A stretch of 48,053 nucleotides of DNA, taken from positions 1 through 48,053 of the forward strand of contig WNYE01000150.1 of the NCBI GenBank assembly GCA_021396245.1, given 5' to 3'. The notes under the pieces were generated by a model. The model saw nothing but the letters and a program-made list of their open reading frames with translations. It was not told the origin of the DNA and did not search any database. Source of the stretch: Sporothrix humicola. Taxonomy: Eukaryota; Ascomycota; Sordariomycetes; Ophiostomatales; Ophiostomataceae. The position numbers and the translations under genes were made by a program. Positions 1-10,491 of the stretch are shown here, in pieces. How positions within the stretch are numbered: the first letter of the stretch is position 1; every line of letters starts with the position of its first letter.

Positions 1-3000
1 TACTATATAGGTTTGTTTGTTTTTGATTATTTTTACTGTTTTTGCTTTTTATGTAAATAAATTTTTTATAAATAAAATATACCTTTCCTGGGTAAAAAAA
101 AAAAAAAAATAAAAAAAAACAAAACTAAAAAAAAAAAAAAAAAAAAAAGACTACGACGATGAATAATGACTAAAATTATACAAATACGATACGAATAGCC
201 AGAAGGAGAAAAGAACGCAGGACAATATCGAATGCCAACACATCGCCCGCTTCTACATGTATATCCTTGTCTTTGTCCGTACTTCTTCCTTGAACAACAG
301 CCAGTCTCGCAACGCCGATGGGAAAACAGGTACAGTCGGGCAAAATAAGGCAACAAAAAGGCGTCCAAAAAGAACCATGCAGTAGTGTCTTTCTGTGTGC
401 GAGAGGACTAAAGAGGCATAGCATGGCAGCTGCATGGGAGGTTGGGTCAAGCAAAGCGGTGTATGCGAACCAGTTCGCACGTATTTTCGCACTTTCACGG
501 AACCAACTCTTCTTTCTTGTACGTGTTTCTTTTTTTTTTTCATTCGGGTCAAATTATCAAACTACTACCCATTCGGGCTCATTGGGAACGATACAGCTGT
601 CGTGATGTACCCTGGCTTTTCTGTCGTTTCTCATTTTTATCAAACACGCGGGGGAAATGATAGCACAGACAATTGAGCTTGTGTAGAACACCCTCATTTT
701 TGGCGGGAACATATCGAATTAGATATACAGCGGCATCGGAACATTTTCTTAAAAAAAAAGAACGAAGATTAGATGCTCCTTTTTGTACAATGTGAGTCAT
801 ATCTCGTTAAACTTTGTTCTTTCGTCAAACTCTCCCCTATTCTCAATTGAAGAACTACTCACCGTTCATCATTATTGTGCAATTGAACAGCCACCAAAAC
901 TCGCTTAAATCCCACACAAACGGGAGATCAACTCTCGGAAACGTAAAACTAATGTAGATCACAGCGCGACGTAAGCCTCACACAGTGGGTATCAAAAACG
1001 CGCTTCCTCGGCAGGCTTCCTAGAGGAATACACTTCTCAGCCAATGCGGAACAGGGAGGAAGTTAAAGTGCTTGCATGCCATTCGCTATTTGGCGGGTCC
1101 TCCGCCCGGCTGGTTGTGAAGAAATGCGGTAAAACGACCCCAAGTGACGAGAGGGTATTATTTGGGATTGAATACGAAGTGAAAGAAAAAAATAAGAAGA
1201 AAAAAAATGCACGTCCCAAACACCACAATCAGAGCCAGCTACATATCCCCACCTCTTGTCCCGTGGTTTTCTTTCTTATATTTCCAGAGTGTCACGGATC
1301 GGCGTGGATAATATGACACTCCTTTCAACGGAGGAGTGCAACCAAGATTTTTACATAACGTAAAGTGCGTAAACAACTACGGCCAATAAATTGATATCCG
1401 AAAATTTTAAATCAATTCAAATTTGCCGTTTTTTTCATATGTTTATCTTGCGTAACAAAATAAAAGTAGGGCAACGCATAGCAGCATCATGCCGCACGAC
1501 ACACACTACAGCAACATGCAAAGTGTTGTGAGTGGATACAGCACTACGAAACGCCCAGCTGGTCCCCATTGCATAGACGTACACAGTACATATAACATAT
1601 ACAAATACGCCATCTTGAAAAGAAAGAAAAGAAAGAAAAAAAAAAAACAGGTTTAAAAAAGTGCGGTTTATTAAAACATGACATGAACACGTCGGTATGT
1701 ATGATACGTGGGTTGGAAGAATAGACCGGTCTAGAATTGCTAAAATTACAACTTATCAGGAAGACTTGAAATGTCTTCAATTTCTTCCAGAATTCCTCAC
1801 TGCGGGACTTCATCGGGCAAGGTCTCCTGGGGGGAGCCCAAGAACACAACATCATTAGATTCGTCGACAAGTACTCCGTAGTGCGACAGCGTGTTTGCGT
1901 GTTTAAGGGTTTAAAAGACCCTGGCCTGTAATGGCAGTGCACAAGCTGATCTCGACTGGTCTGGACCAAAGCAGAGCCGCATGACGTCATGATTTGTCGG
2001 GAAAACTCATTGTGCTCTCAAAATTGATTTACTGTGGTAGTAAAAGAAAGGCCGCCAAATGTTGCGAGGTATTAGCCCGACAGAACTTGCAGCGTAAAGA
2101 CAAGCACAAACGTAAACAAAGATGTGTGTGTTAACGTCTGAAGTGGTACCTCCGTATTTTTGGCGCCAATCAGCGAGAGGGCCACACCTTCCTCTTCTGG
2201 ACTTACAACAGCCTTAGCACTAATACTCCCAGAGGTAATACACAGTATTATTTGCTGAGTACTCCGTACTTCAGCCCTAATTTGTTGATTGACCCTCCCA
2301 TCTCGCCACCCCGTCACAGCATCGACGGCCCCGGTTCCCACCACGGCTGGAAAATATAGTGCCTGAAAGGATGTGTTTATTTCATGGGTCGAATTGTGTA
2401 ATAAGTGCGACCAGGATTCCCGAGACCAAGGTGTACGGGAATAATTACAGGGTCTAGAGCGAGGAAGGAGCACAAACAGAGATATGAGGCAGGTGCGGCA
2501 CGCCTTTCAACCCGCACTACACCATGTTTGAGGAAAGAGTGTGCTGCATTTCCAATCTTGGTTAGGGCAACTCCAAAAATAAGAAACAGCGACAATGTCT
2601 TTGCAGCCTTGAGGTATTCATTTTTTCTCTCTCTCTTTTTATCCCCTCTTTTTTTCAATCTCTATACTTTCGAGCATCTTTATCAGGCGGCTCCGTCCAC
2701 AATGGCATCATGTAATTACGTATCCTCTCGTTGATCTTTTCTATTTTCAGTAATCCGTTGGTCAACGCGGCTCGAGGTTTGTTGGAAATTGAAATGCAAA
2801 TAACAATATAAAAAAAGAAAAAGGCACAGGTAAACAGGGAGATGCGATCTATGGCACAAAGGAGGAGGCTGGGGGAAGCAGAGATGTATGTTGTACTCCG
2901 TAACCACCTTCTCTCCTCCACAATCATGCTCTCTCGGAAGACACCCACCCACGCGGGGTGCACGCGTGAATACACACACACCATGGTGCGGCACGCTGGC

Positions 3001-4410
3001 CAACCCCTGTCCAGCTGAGCTGCAAGGCCAGACACGCGGGACGGTCAGAAATTAGAAAGAAGGGGGTGTGCGTGAACACAAAATGCTGGATGTTGCGATG
3101 AAAGTAACGATATATGATGCAATCTTTTCTTTGATGTTTTATTTTAACGGTTTTACAGGACTGCAACAGGAGAACATAACAGTTTCGGGGCTCGGCCCAA
3201 CCACGGAGACAATTCACATTTGACACGGGCTCCCAAATCTTGACACATTCCAACCCATCACATTCTCTTTTCAAAAAAAACGACAAAGTATATACCAGGC
3301 ACCGGGATATTGACAGTCCGCGGTCTGCCGGTATGAATGCCAACCACTGAGACGACTTCGCTTAAGCCCCCATATTTTTAGAATGGCGGCAGTCGTGGGG
3401 CTGCCGTTGCCAAATTGTCAATTATGGAGGATGAATGGCGTGGGAAGAGGTTGAAAAAGTACCACACGTCGGCCTCATATTTTAACCACCTATGCTCTGT
3501 CCCGTTTCAATTGTGATACAATTACGAGATAATCCAAAGGTGATTCTGTCAAGTGATGTAGGAAAATGAAAAAAGTCACCCATCTTTTAAAGGCGCACCC
3601 GTATCCGGACACGGTCCATTTTTAGATTGATAAAGTTATGTCCATTTTATCTCTGCGCCAGCTTTCTGACTCATTTACGTACTCGTTTCTTTTTCTTACT
3701 TCTGGTTTCTTTTATTTTTCCTTTTCAGCTCATCTGAAAGAGGTCCCAATACCCATCAAGGTGACAGTCGACTTGATTATCATGTGAAAATGTGAAATAA
3801 AAGCAGTAAAAAAGGGCAAAGTGCAGAAAGCGGTGAAGAACAGTACAGTACGGAAAAGCCACAAAAGTCCAAGGCCCAGATGGGAATAGGAGCTGTTGAA
3901 AGATACATGGCGCCCGGCATCCGAAACACCAAAGTGCAAATGTTTCTTAGATACGTCGTAGAACCAACAAACAAGAAGGTGAGAATACGAGGAATCACGA
4001 TTGATGAATTTTATCTCCAAAACGGGACAAGAGTAGAGGCCTTCTTTCGCCGCTGTCGGATCCGGTGGGATGCCTGATGCCTGGGGAACAACAACGGCGA
4101 GCACACGTCACCAACATCCTTTCTTTTTTTTTGATTCATTTTTGTTCCTTGTGCTCCTCCTCTTCTAAACGTCTCAAATTGCACGATGGCCAAACGATCG
4201 CCAACCTTGCGGGCTCAAGCACTCGCTTATCGAACCTTAGCGTCGGGCGTTGGGCGACAATTGCCAGCATGGGATGGGACATCAAGTCAAGGCGGTGATT
4301 TGAAAACTCAGGCTCAAAAAAGTAAAAAAAAAAGGAGGTCGTGAGGAGGTAATACCGCGTTTGATAGAGAAGAAATGAGGCCAACTCACCGCCCCTACAA
4401 CGGCTCTTTG
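1..4410. other. gene-free stretch
   Basis: I see no supportable gene. The first 160 bases are AT-rich with long A runs. The rest is low-coding DNA with stops in all frames, scattered homopolymers and three copies of the nonamer TACTCCGTA (1872-1880, 2260-2268, 2894-2902). Open frames up to about 150 codons exist but show no domain, no codon bias and no consistent splice structure. Confidence 0.6.
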
Positions 4411-4473
4411 GAGGTGGCTTGAGGGACGGAGGAATATGTCCAGAGACACAGACCAGCTGGAGCAACGGTCATG
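4411..4473 (+). repeat. diverged direct repeat, copy 1 (downstream of the APH-like gene)
   Basis: About 65 bases here align with 6556-6623. Shared blocks are CTTGAGG, ACGGAGGAA, ATGTCCAGAGA and AGCAAC, in the same order and nearly the same spacing. This copy starts about 250 bases beyond the stop codon of the minus-strand APH-like gene. It may be a remnant of a segmental duplication or a shared 3'-flank element. Confidence 0.7.
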
Positions 4474-4720
4474 ACAAAGATACAGTTTTAATTTTTCTAT
4501 TATTACCATTGGTTTTGATTCTCTGCTCTTTCATTTGTAATCCAAGTTGGTTAGAGCTATTGTGAGAGAGCACTCGTTTACTCTTTCCTTTTCTGGATGC
4601 TCAAGCAGTGATGCTACGAAGTTCAGAAGGTGCACGCGAAAAGACGGTAAATGGGAGGATGCGGTGTTTCCTCTTTTGGCGAATATGATTCTCAAAACAA
4701 CAAATATTCAAATTTCAACT

Positions 4721-6241
4721 TTACATTTCAAATTGACATTTACTCTCCATCCCGACGCTCAAGATATCCGGTGGCAGTCGCATCTCGGCACCATCGGCGT
4801 ACCAATCAACCAGCCCACCTTCGTCCCGCTCGGCCAATTTCCGGTCGACAAAGGCGTCCATGGCGGTCACCTGTGCAGGCGGGAGCATCGCGAGGCGTTG
4901 AGCGAGGAATTCGTCCTCGTTTGAGATCTGGCGCGTCCCGTACAGATCCTCATCCAAAAAGCGCCAATAGATAGCATCAAAGGCCCACGTCCTGCGTGTA
5001 GCGTACACCCGCCAAAAGCAGCCGGACAGCCAGTTGGCCCGCATGCTTTTGGAGACAATGTGCACATCTGTGTCTGCAGCATATTCTCTTTCCTTCGCTC
5101 TCGTGCCCTCCCTCTCCTCAATTATTCGAAGAAAAAGCTCCAGCCGCGGCTCGTAGGCGTCTACCCATGCATCTAGTCCCGCAGGCCAATCGTCTGGCGC
5201 CTTGAGCAGCAGCCACCACGGCGGGCTGTACACAAACTCGGCTGGCGCTGCGTGCGTAAACTCCCAGTCAACCATAGCAGCGACTTTTTGTCGGGGCTTG
5301 TCCACCAAAACGTTTGCGGGCCGCAAGTCGTCGCACCACAGCTTAAAGGGCCCGGCGTCATAGGCCGGGTCGGCCAAACGTCCCTCGGCAGCCGCCTTGC
5401 GAAAAAGCTGTCTTGCAATGTACTTTTTGCGGCAGTCGGCGGCCGATAAGACGGCATTGTTTCGTTGGTACGACAGCTGCTGCAGGTGCATGTCGGCCAG
5501 CGCCACATAGTAGGCCGACGCCGTTGCATAGGTTGTCTCGACGGCCGGCAGCTCGAAATGCGGCACGCGGGCAAAGTTGGCCAGCTGTGACATGTTGAGG
5601 GACAGCGGGCGGCACGCCACGTCGATGATGCCACCGCTGGTGCTGGCAAGCGCCCCAATCCGCGCAAAACTGGGCTGTGCAAGCTCCAGCAGGACATCCG
5701 CCATCTGTCCATACATTTGTGCCAGCGTGGCCGTCTCAATGTCCGGGTTCAGCTCGATGGACAGTCCGGTTGCATTTGTTTTTGCGTTGCGGGCCGGGTC
5801 GGACAAAACGTCGACTACGTCGCCGCCGTTGTCAACCCACTCCTCGACCAGAAATGGGCCCAGCTGAGAGGGACACTCTTCACGTGTTCCGTGGTGCAAC
5901 ACCAGCGGCACGGGGACAGCTGTGTTGTCTGCAATGAATCGCAGGGCCGCCACTTCGCCCAGGAGCCGTTCCTCGGTGTTTTGAAAGTATGCTGGGATGG
6001 GAATGTGCATCAGAGCACCCGCACCTTTGTCCGAGAACTTGACACGGTAGTGCACATTAAAGGCGCCGCGCTGTGGAGGACAGATCTCGACAGCTCGTCC
6101 TCCAGGGCGGTGCTTGGCCACGGTGTGGGCAATGTCATGATAGAGCTGCCTGTTTCCCACGAGTTGGTCTTTGAACGCCAACAACATCTTCTGGCCGTGC
6201 TCCCACGCCACATTGTCGAATTCCTCAAACGAGCCGGGCAT
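4721..6241 (-). CDS. APH-like phosphotransferase family protein (fungal)
   Basis: A 506-residue single-exon protein of the aminoglycoside-phosphotransferase/choline-kinase-like fold (PF01636 type). The catalytic loop is visible as LWCDDLRPANVLVD (residues 301-314), with the catalytic Asp and metal-binding Asn of the Brenner motif but without its usual initial His. The metal-binding Asp follows in VDWEF (324-328). The YSPPWWLLL block (338-346), just after DWE, recurs in fungal members. The N-terminal lobe, with the likely ATP-binding part, lies around residues 50-135 (VEEWVD at 132-137). There is no signal peptide or membrane segment, so it is probably cytosolic. Length and single-exon form suit the fungal family. 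The substrate is unknown; fungal members are not established antibiotic-resistance enzymes. The ATG at 6241 gives the full N-terminal lobe. The next gene ends 590 bases upstream on the same strand. Confidence 0.93.
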   Translation of the reverse strand: MPGSFEEFDNVAWEHGQKMLLAFKDQLVGNRQLYHDIAHTVAKHRPGGRAVEICPPQRGAFNVHYRVKFSDKGAGALMHIPIPAYFQNTEERLLGEVAALRFIADNTAVPVPLVLHHGTREECPSQLGPFLVEEWVDNGGDVVDVLSDPARNAKTNATGLSIELNPDIETATLAQMYGQMADVLLELAQPSFARIGALASTSGGIIDVACRPLSLNMSQLANFARVPHFELPAVETTYATASAYYVALADMHLQQLSYQRNNAVLSAADCRKKYIARQLFRKAAAEGRLADPAYDAGPFKLWCDDLRPANVLVDKPRQKVAAMVDWEFTHAAPAEFVYSPPWWLLLKAPDDWPAGLDAWVDAYEPRLELFLRIIEEREGTRAKEREYAADTDVHIVSKSMRANWLSGCFWRVYATRRTWAFDAIYWRFLDEDLYGTRQISNEDEFLAQRLAMLPPAQVTAMDAFVDRKLAERDEGGLVDWYADGAEMRLPPDILSVGMESKCQFEM

Positions 6242-6831
6242 CTGACGCTATTGGCGTGGTAGTGGTTACTTTGACGAGTTCCTTTTTCGGTCGTATTTGT
6301 GTGATAAAAACAATGTATTTTCTCGGCCAAGAAAATACCAACAATCCATCGCTTGATGCGGGGTATTTTGGGTCACAGATTACCGTTTCTGTCACAACAG
6401 CCCATCATATATTAACTCTGTAATAGATAGCCTCGATCATTGTTCGCGTTTGTTTTGATCAAATTTTCTACCTGGATATTTCTATTAGATCTCGTGTTAC
6501 TTGATTTGGGCCCTTCTTTTCTTGTTTCTTTTGTCTTTTATATCCGTTAGCCGTGAGGAGGCTGCTTGAGGTACGGAGGAAAATGTCCAGAGAAAAAGCC
6601 ACCAGAAGCAACAGGCACAATGACTAACATTTCTAATTTTGCATCTTTGCTCATGTTATCTTCTTTTTTTTTAAAAAAAAAAAAAATCCTCCAGTCACAA
6701 ATGAAATTAGGCTAGATTGCCTCTAAACAGCGTAAAACAAAGCTGGAAGGCGGACAGGACATTAGAAAAAGAAAGAAAAAGAATAGATGAATCTCCAGCA
6801 GGCCATTTTTGGCAACTGCACGCGGGATCTG
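6242..6831. other. intergenic region between the APH-like and DUF7924-like genes
   Basis: No gene seen. It holds the second copy of the diverged direct repeat (6556-6623), T-rich stretches and an A/T homopolymer near 6665-6685. It should contain the promoter of the APH-like gene and the 3' end of the next gene's transcript. Confidence 0.6.
6556..6623 (+). repeat. diverged direct repeat, copy 2 (downstream of the DUF7924-like gene)
   Basis: Aligns with 4411-4473 in the same orientation: GAGG, CTTGAGG, ACGGAGGAA, ATGTCCAGAGA and AGCAAC in order, with scattered substitutions and one 2-base gap. It starts about 210 bases beyond the stop codon of the minus-strand gene at 6832-7959, so both copies hold the same position relative to a gene 3' end. 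Confidence 0.7.
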
Positions 6832-7959
6832 CTAGGTAGTATCCTTTGAAACTTTGACCGCATCACGGTGGGCTCTCCAGTGTGCCTTCAGCTCGTCCCT
6901 CAAGGCATATGACTGGTCCTTGGCGTATTCCTGTACATTACGCAGCCATTGGCGGCCCGTTTCGTACTCGGCATACGAGTTGACCAGACTGGTGGAGCCG
7001 ATGGGATATTGATGGTACAAGAGGTCATCAAAGTCGGTGTCACTTGTTTCTGTGAGAAGCGCGTAGTGGGCGTACAAAGTCAGGGTGTTGCCATCCGTGG
7101 TGAATGTTGTAATGGCTGTATGGCCCGGCTTGTCCTTTTCAGTGTCCCCTTCTGTTGTGCCCAGGAAATCCAGTGCCCGATCGTGGGCATAGACGAGTGC
7201 TGCACCGGCATGGGCGCTTTTCAAAACAGCACGCTGCGTGATGTCGTCTTCCTTATTCTCCGACAAAGAAAAGGCCCACTCGCCCGCCAGATGTGCGAGT
7301 GTCACAGACTGTGGATTATCATCGTACAGGACAGCCCCGTCGACATGCTCGTCGACCAGGAACGGCCAAAACTCCTGCATGGCGAGGCCCTCGACGTAGC
7401 CAGGCTTGGGCGGGACAGAGAAGCCGTTGTTGAAGCCGACGTCTGGCGGGAAGGCGCTAAATGACTGGTTGTACGAATGGACGTAGCCGTGTCCGTGGCG
7501 TTTGAGGAGATCGCGGCTCATATCCACGACCAGCGTCTGTTTGTTCGAAGCCGCCGAGACATTGCTGACGTACTCTTCGTACTCTGCAACGGATGGCGGC
7601 GGAGAGGCGCGTGGTTTGGCCAGCATGGCATGGATTTCCTCGAGATTTGTTGGCGGCTTGGACTTTTCAGGCCCGAGAACACCATTGATGGCGGCCTGGA
7701 CGGCAAACTTGGACGGCAGGCTGGAATATGAAGAACGTGTACCACGCGATGCTGTTGGGGGTCTTGAAGGGGCCGATTCTTCCTCATTGCCTGCGGCGTT
7801 TTGTGTGTTGTGTGTGGCTGAGTTGCCGTTTGTCATCCTGTCGAGCTGTGCCAGATTCATGCGCGTCAGCCGCGCCCGTTTAGCTGGCCTTGGACCATCC
7901 GCAGATTCACCTGGCTCTTCCATGATGAGTCTGGGTGCGTGTGCTAAGGGGCATGTCAA
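6832..7959 (-). CDS. fungal protein resembling the DUF7924 family
   Basis: A single-exon protein of 375 residues with no known reaction. The N-terminal third is disordered-looking and has a basic, nuclear-localisation-like run, PRPAKRARLTR (residues 24-34). The conserved-looking core runs from about residue 105 to 360 and includes EFWPFLVDEHVDGAV (196-210), LAGEWA (224-229) and a C-terminal stretch with YHQYPIGST (315-323) and YALRDELKAHW (351-361). From memory, this order resembles the Ascomycota DUF7924 family, often found near repeats; I could not run a search. Met13 (7923), in good context ATCATGG and followed directly by the acidic/basic N-terminus, is an alternative start giving 363 residues. 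Codon use and the long open frame make the gene itself secure. Confidence 0.8.
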   Translation of the reverse strand: MTCPLAHAPRLIMEEPGESADGPRPAKRARLTRMNLAQLDRMTNGNSATHNTQNAAGNEEESAPSRPPTASRGTRSSYSSLPSKFAVQAAINGVLGPEKSKPPTNLEEIHAMLAKPRASPPPSVAEYEEYVSNVSAASNKQTLVVDMSRDLLKRHGHGYVHSYNQSFSAFPPDVGFNNGFSVPPKPGYVEGLAMQEFWPFLVDEHVDGAVLYDDNPQSVTLAHLAGEWAFSLSENKEDDITQRAVLKSAHAGAALVYAHDRALDFLGTTEGDTEKDKPGHTAITTFTTDGNTLTLYAHYALLTETSDTDFDDLLYHQYPIGSTSLVNSYAEYETGRQWLRNVQEYAKDQSYALRDELKAHWRAHRDAVKVSKDTT

Positions 7960-8306
7960 GCCAAGGTGGTGTTTGCGTCGCGATTTTACTTTGAATGCTC
8001 CGAATTGGAGCCGTTTTTTCCTGTCCAGCTAAACTTTGAGGGGCATAGCAGCCTGAGGCCCAGCAAAGTCGTAAATGTGTTGTGCTTGCCGGCCAATCAT
8101 CGAGTTTCTGTAGTATTATGATGACAAGACAAAATGAGGAGTGATGCACCGCAAAGGCATTGTACTCTTTGTACGATAATTAACTGAAAGATACATGCAC
8201 AACTATGTTTATCTGCAATAGCTTAGTATGTACTCCGTACATCTCCATACATGCAGGCGACATTAACATTGGAAAATGCCGATAAGATACGGACATAGAG
8301 AAAGAC

Positions 8307-8308
<2 letters not shown>

Positions 8309-8344
<36 letters not shown>
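8309..8344 (+). repeat. poly(A) tract, 36 A
   Basis: Uninterrupted run of 36 A on the plus strand in a gene-free region. It may be a slippage-prone homopolymer or the tail of an old retroposed sequence; no flanking target duplication was recognised. Confidence 0.9.
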
Positions 8345-8345
<1 letters not shown>

Positions 8346-8500
8346 GAGAGCGCCACGAGGAGGTACTTCGGCCGTTTTGTTTCTTTTTTGTTTTGACTTT
8401 CTGCAAGCCGCCATGCCTTTATGCCTTTTGTAAGCTTAACTAATGAGATGAGGGAGTAAGAGAGATCAACACACACAAACTGCACTTATGCATTTGTTTA

Positions 8501-8544
8501 ATCCGACGCCTTAAGACGCCTGCAGACGCCTGCAGACGCCTTAT
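8501..8544 (+). repeat. short tandem repeat, four units of about 10 bp
   Basis: GACGCC recurs exactly every 10 bases at 8505, 8515, 8525 and 8535, with spacers TTAA, TGCA and TGCA. A minisatellite-like array outside any gene. Confidence 0.85.
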
Positions 8545-9091
8545 CACAAACCATATCAGACACAATTATGGTTCCTGGTTTCTTGTTTCTTGTTTCTTTA
8601 ATTTTTTTGGTTGCTTCTTTTCAGCATATTTCTGTCGCCTTCCTTTTTCACTCTTACCCCCATTGAGCCCACCCCCACGAGTGTGTGTCTTGCGGAGCTG
8701 AAGACCCCTACTCCGTACCTGAGAATGAAATACTTTAAAGACGAGATAACCAAAACATAAAATAAGATGACCGTTTATTGAGCAGTCCGGCTATGTGTTG
8801 GCACGGATGAGTGCAAGCTGCAAAACATGCTACATGTTAAATCGGGAGTACATCTGAATATGCACATTTTCTTACCTGAACATACCAATACCACGAAACG
8901 CATGTCCAAGAAACAACAAAGACGTACACACAGACACTGCAATGCAAGCAACCAACGGCTCTGCGGGCTCTGTGGGCTCTGTGGCTTAAACGATTTGAGA
9001 TTGTTGCTGTTTCTTTTATCTCCTATTTTTTTCAGCGTCTTTTTTTTTTTTTTTTTTAAAAAAAAAGGACAAAATATTCAATGACGGTCTA

Positions 9092-9130
9092 TTCAAGCGG
9101 CCTGTTTAAGCGGCCCATTCAAGCGGCCAG
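9092..9130 (+). repeat. short tandem repeat, three units of AAGCGGCC
   Basis: TTCAAGCGGCC, TTTAAGCGGCC and TTCAAGCGGCC follow each other at 13-base spacing. A related TTTAAGCCGCCC occurs singly near 10256. No gene context. Confidence 0.8.
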
Positions 9131-10491
9131 GCATCTCCTAAGAAAAGACGGTGAGATCAGCACGCAAGCAAGCTTGTGTGTATTCATCGAAATTGCAAAT
9201 GTCAATGACCAGAAATATCGGCAGCCACTCGTCCACCTACATGATGGATGGGACTGTGAGTGGCCCCTTGTACCCATAAGATGCCAAAACGTCGAAAGAA
9301 AAGCCACATGGTAGCATGGCATATCCCAAAGGGCCCACGGGTCCCCCTCAAGGTTCTTCCATTTATTCGAGAAGTAACAGAAACCCTTTTTATGTGTTGA
9401 CGAGGTCTCCAACTCGTGGACATAAGCTGCAGGGATACGAATCCTCCCCGGATTCCCCTTGAGCAGAGCATTTTATGTCACACAGACAGCACTGGTCTGA
9501 CACCAATCTCGACATCGGCAATTCATCCAAGATCAGTAAACGAGGATACAGAGATTGAAAATGTAGGCTCAGTTCGCGGACATCTCCCTCATCTGCCTTG
9601 GTCTGTGGCTTGACCGCCCTTTTCGGATCGCTGTCTGGTAGAAAAAGAGAGCATAATCCGTAATGCGTTTGTTTCTGCACATCTATGCATTGCGATATAA
9701 ACAGAAAACAACTTGGGGGCCATATTCGCAACAAAGATGCACTCTGCAGGTCTGCAGGTCTGCAGAAGCGAGAATGCCAACGCATGCATGGAGTACGCTG
9801 TGTGTACATCTGCATATACTTTGCCAACTAAACAAACATGCATTGGATCACAATGGCATCCATCTTGACCATCTTCGCTTCCGCTGTCTGGCCCCCAACT
9901 TCGTGTGCTTTGCATCGACTGCGCCCCCAATGTTGTCGGTGACTGTCAACCGCAACCCTCTTCGTCGTCTTAACCCTCCACGTTGGTTGCTATCCAGGCT
10001 CAGAATACAACCAAAACACTCGGCTTTGCGAAGGGCCGCATCACTTCCGACAACCAAATGCAAACTCCGAAACCCACAAGCATGTGGTTGTATGAGGCTG
10101 AAAATTAAAAGATAGATTGAGGCTTAATAGCGGACGAGAAACAAGGGAACTACAAAGCCAGAGGACTAAAAATCGAAAATCGAAATAAAAAATCAAAAGA
10201 GGTCAATATGCAACTATGGGGGTATTCCAAAATCAAAGCAAAAAAGAGATGGCTCGTTTAAGCCGCCCAAAATATGAATATCCAAAAGAAACACAGATAT
10301 GTCCGTCCAGAGAAATAAACCAATGAAGTATTCGAGTGTAAAGATCCAAAACATCGGCTCAAACAAAAATATTGCGTCTGTGTACAGACCTGTCATCGAT
10401 AGTGTCGTGTAGTCATGTCATATATGGTTTGGTCGTTTGTCGTCATCAATAGAGTATGCCAGTCGATCACCAACCGCCCTGAACTGCCCTC

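Larger units (their letters stand above)
7960..10491. other. gene-free stretch with short repeats and homopolymers
   Basis: No gene supported. It contains a 36-A run (8309-8344), two TACTCCGTA nonamers (8231-8239, 8709-8717), a four-unit 10-bp repeat (8501-8544), a GGGCTCTGT repeat near 8960-8990, a TTCAAGCGGCC-type repeat (9092-9130) and a CTGCAGGT triplet near 9745-9771. Open frames here are not protein-like. Confidence 0.6.

Noticed and set aside
4721..6241. Reading the APH-like gene as an antibiotic-resistance determinant
   Set aside because: Fungal APH-fold kinases are a large family with mostly unknown substrates; nothing here specifies an aminoglycoside.
8501..9130. CRISPR-like arrays
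   Set aside because: The repeats are 8-13 bp units without unique spacers, in a fungal nuclear context; they are simple tandem repeats.
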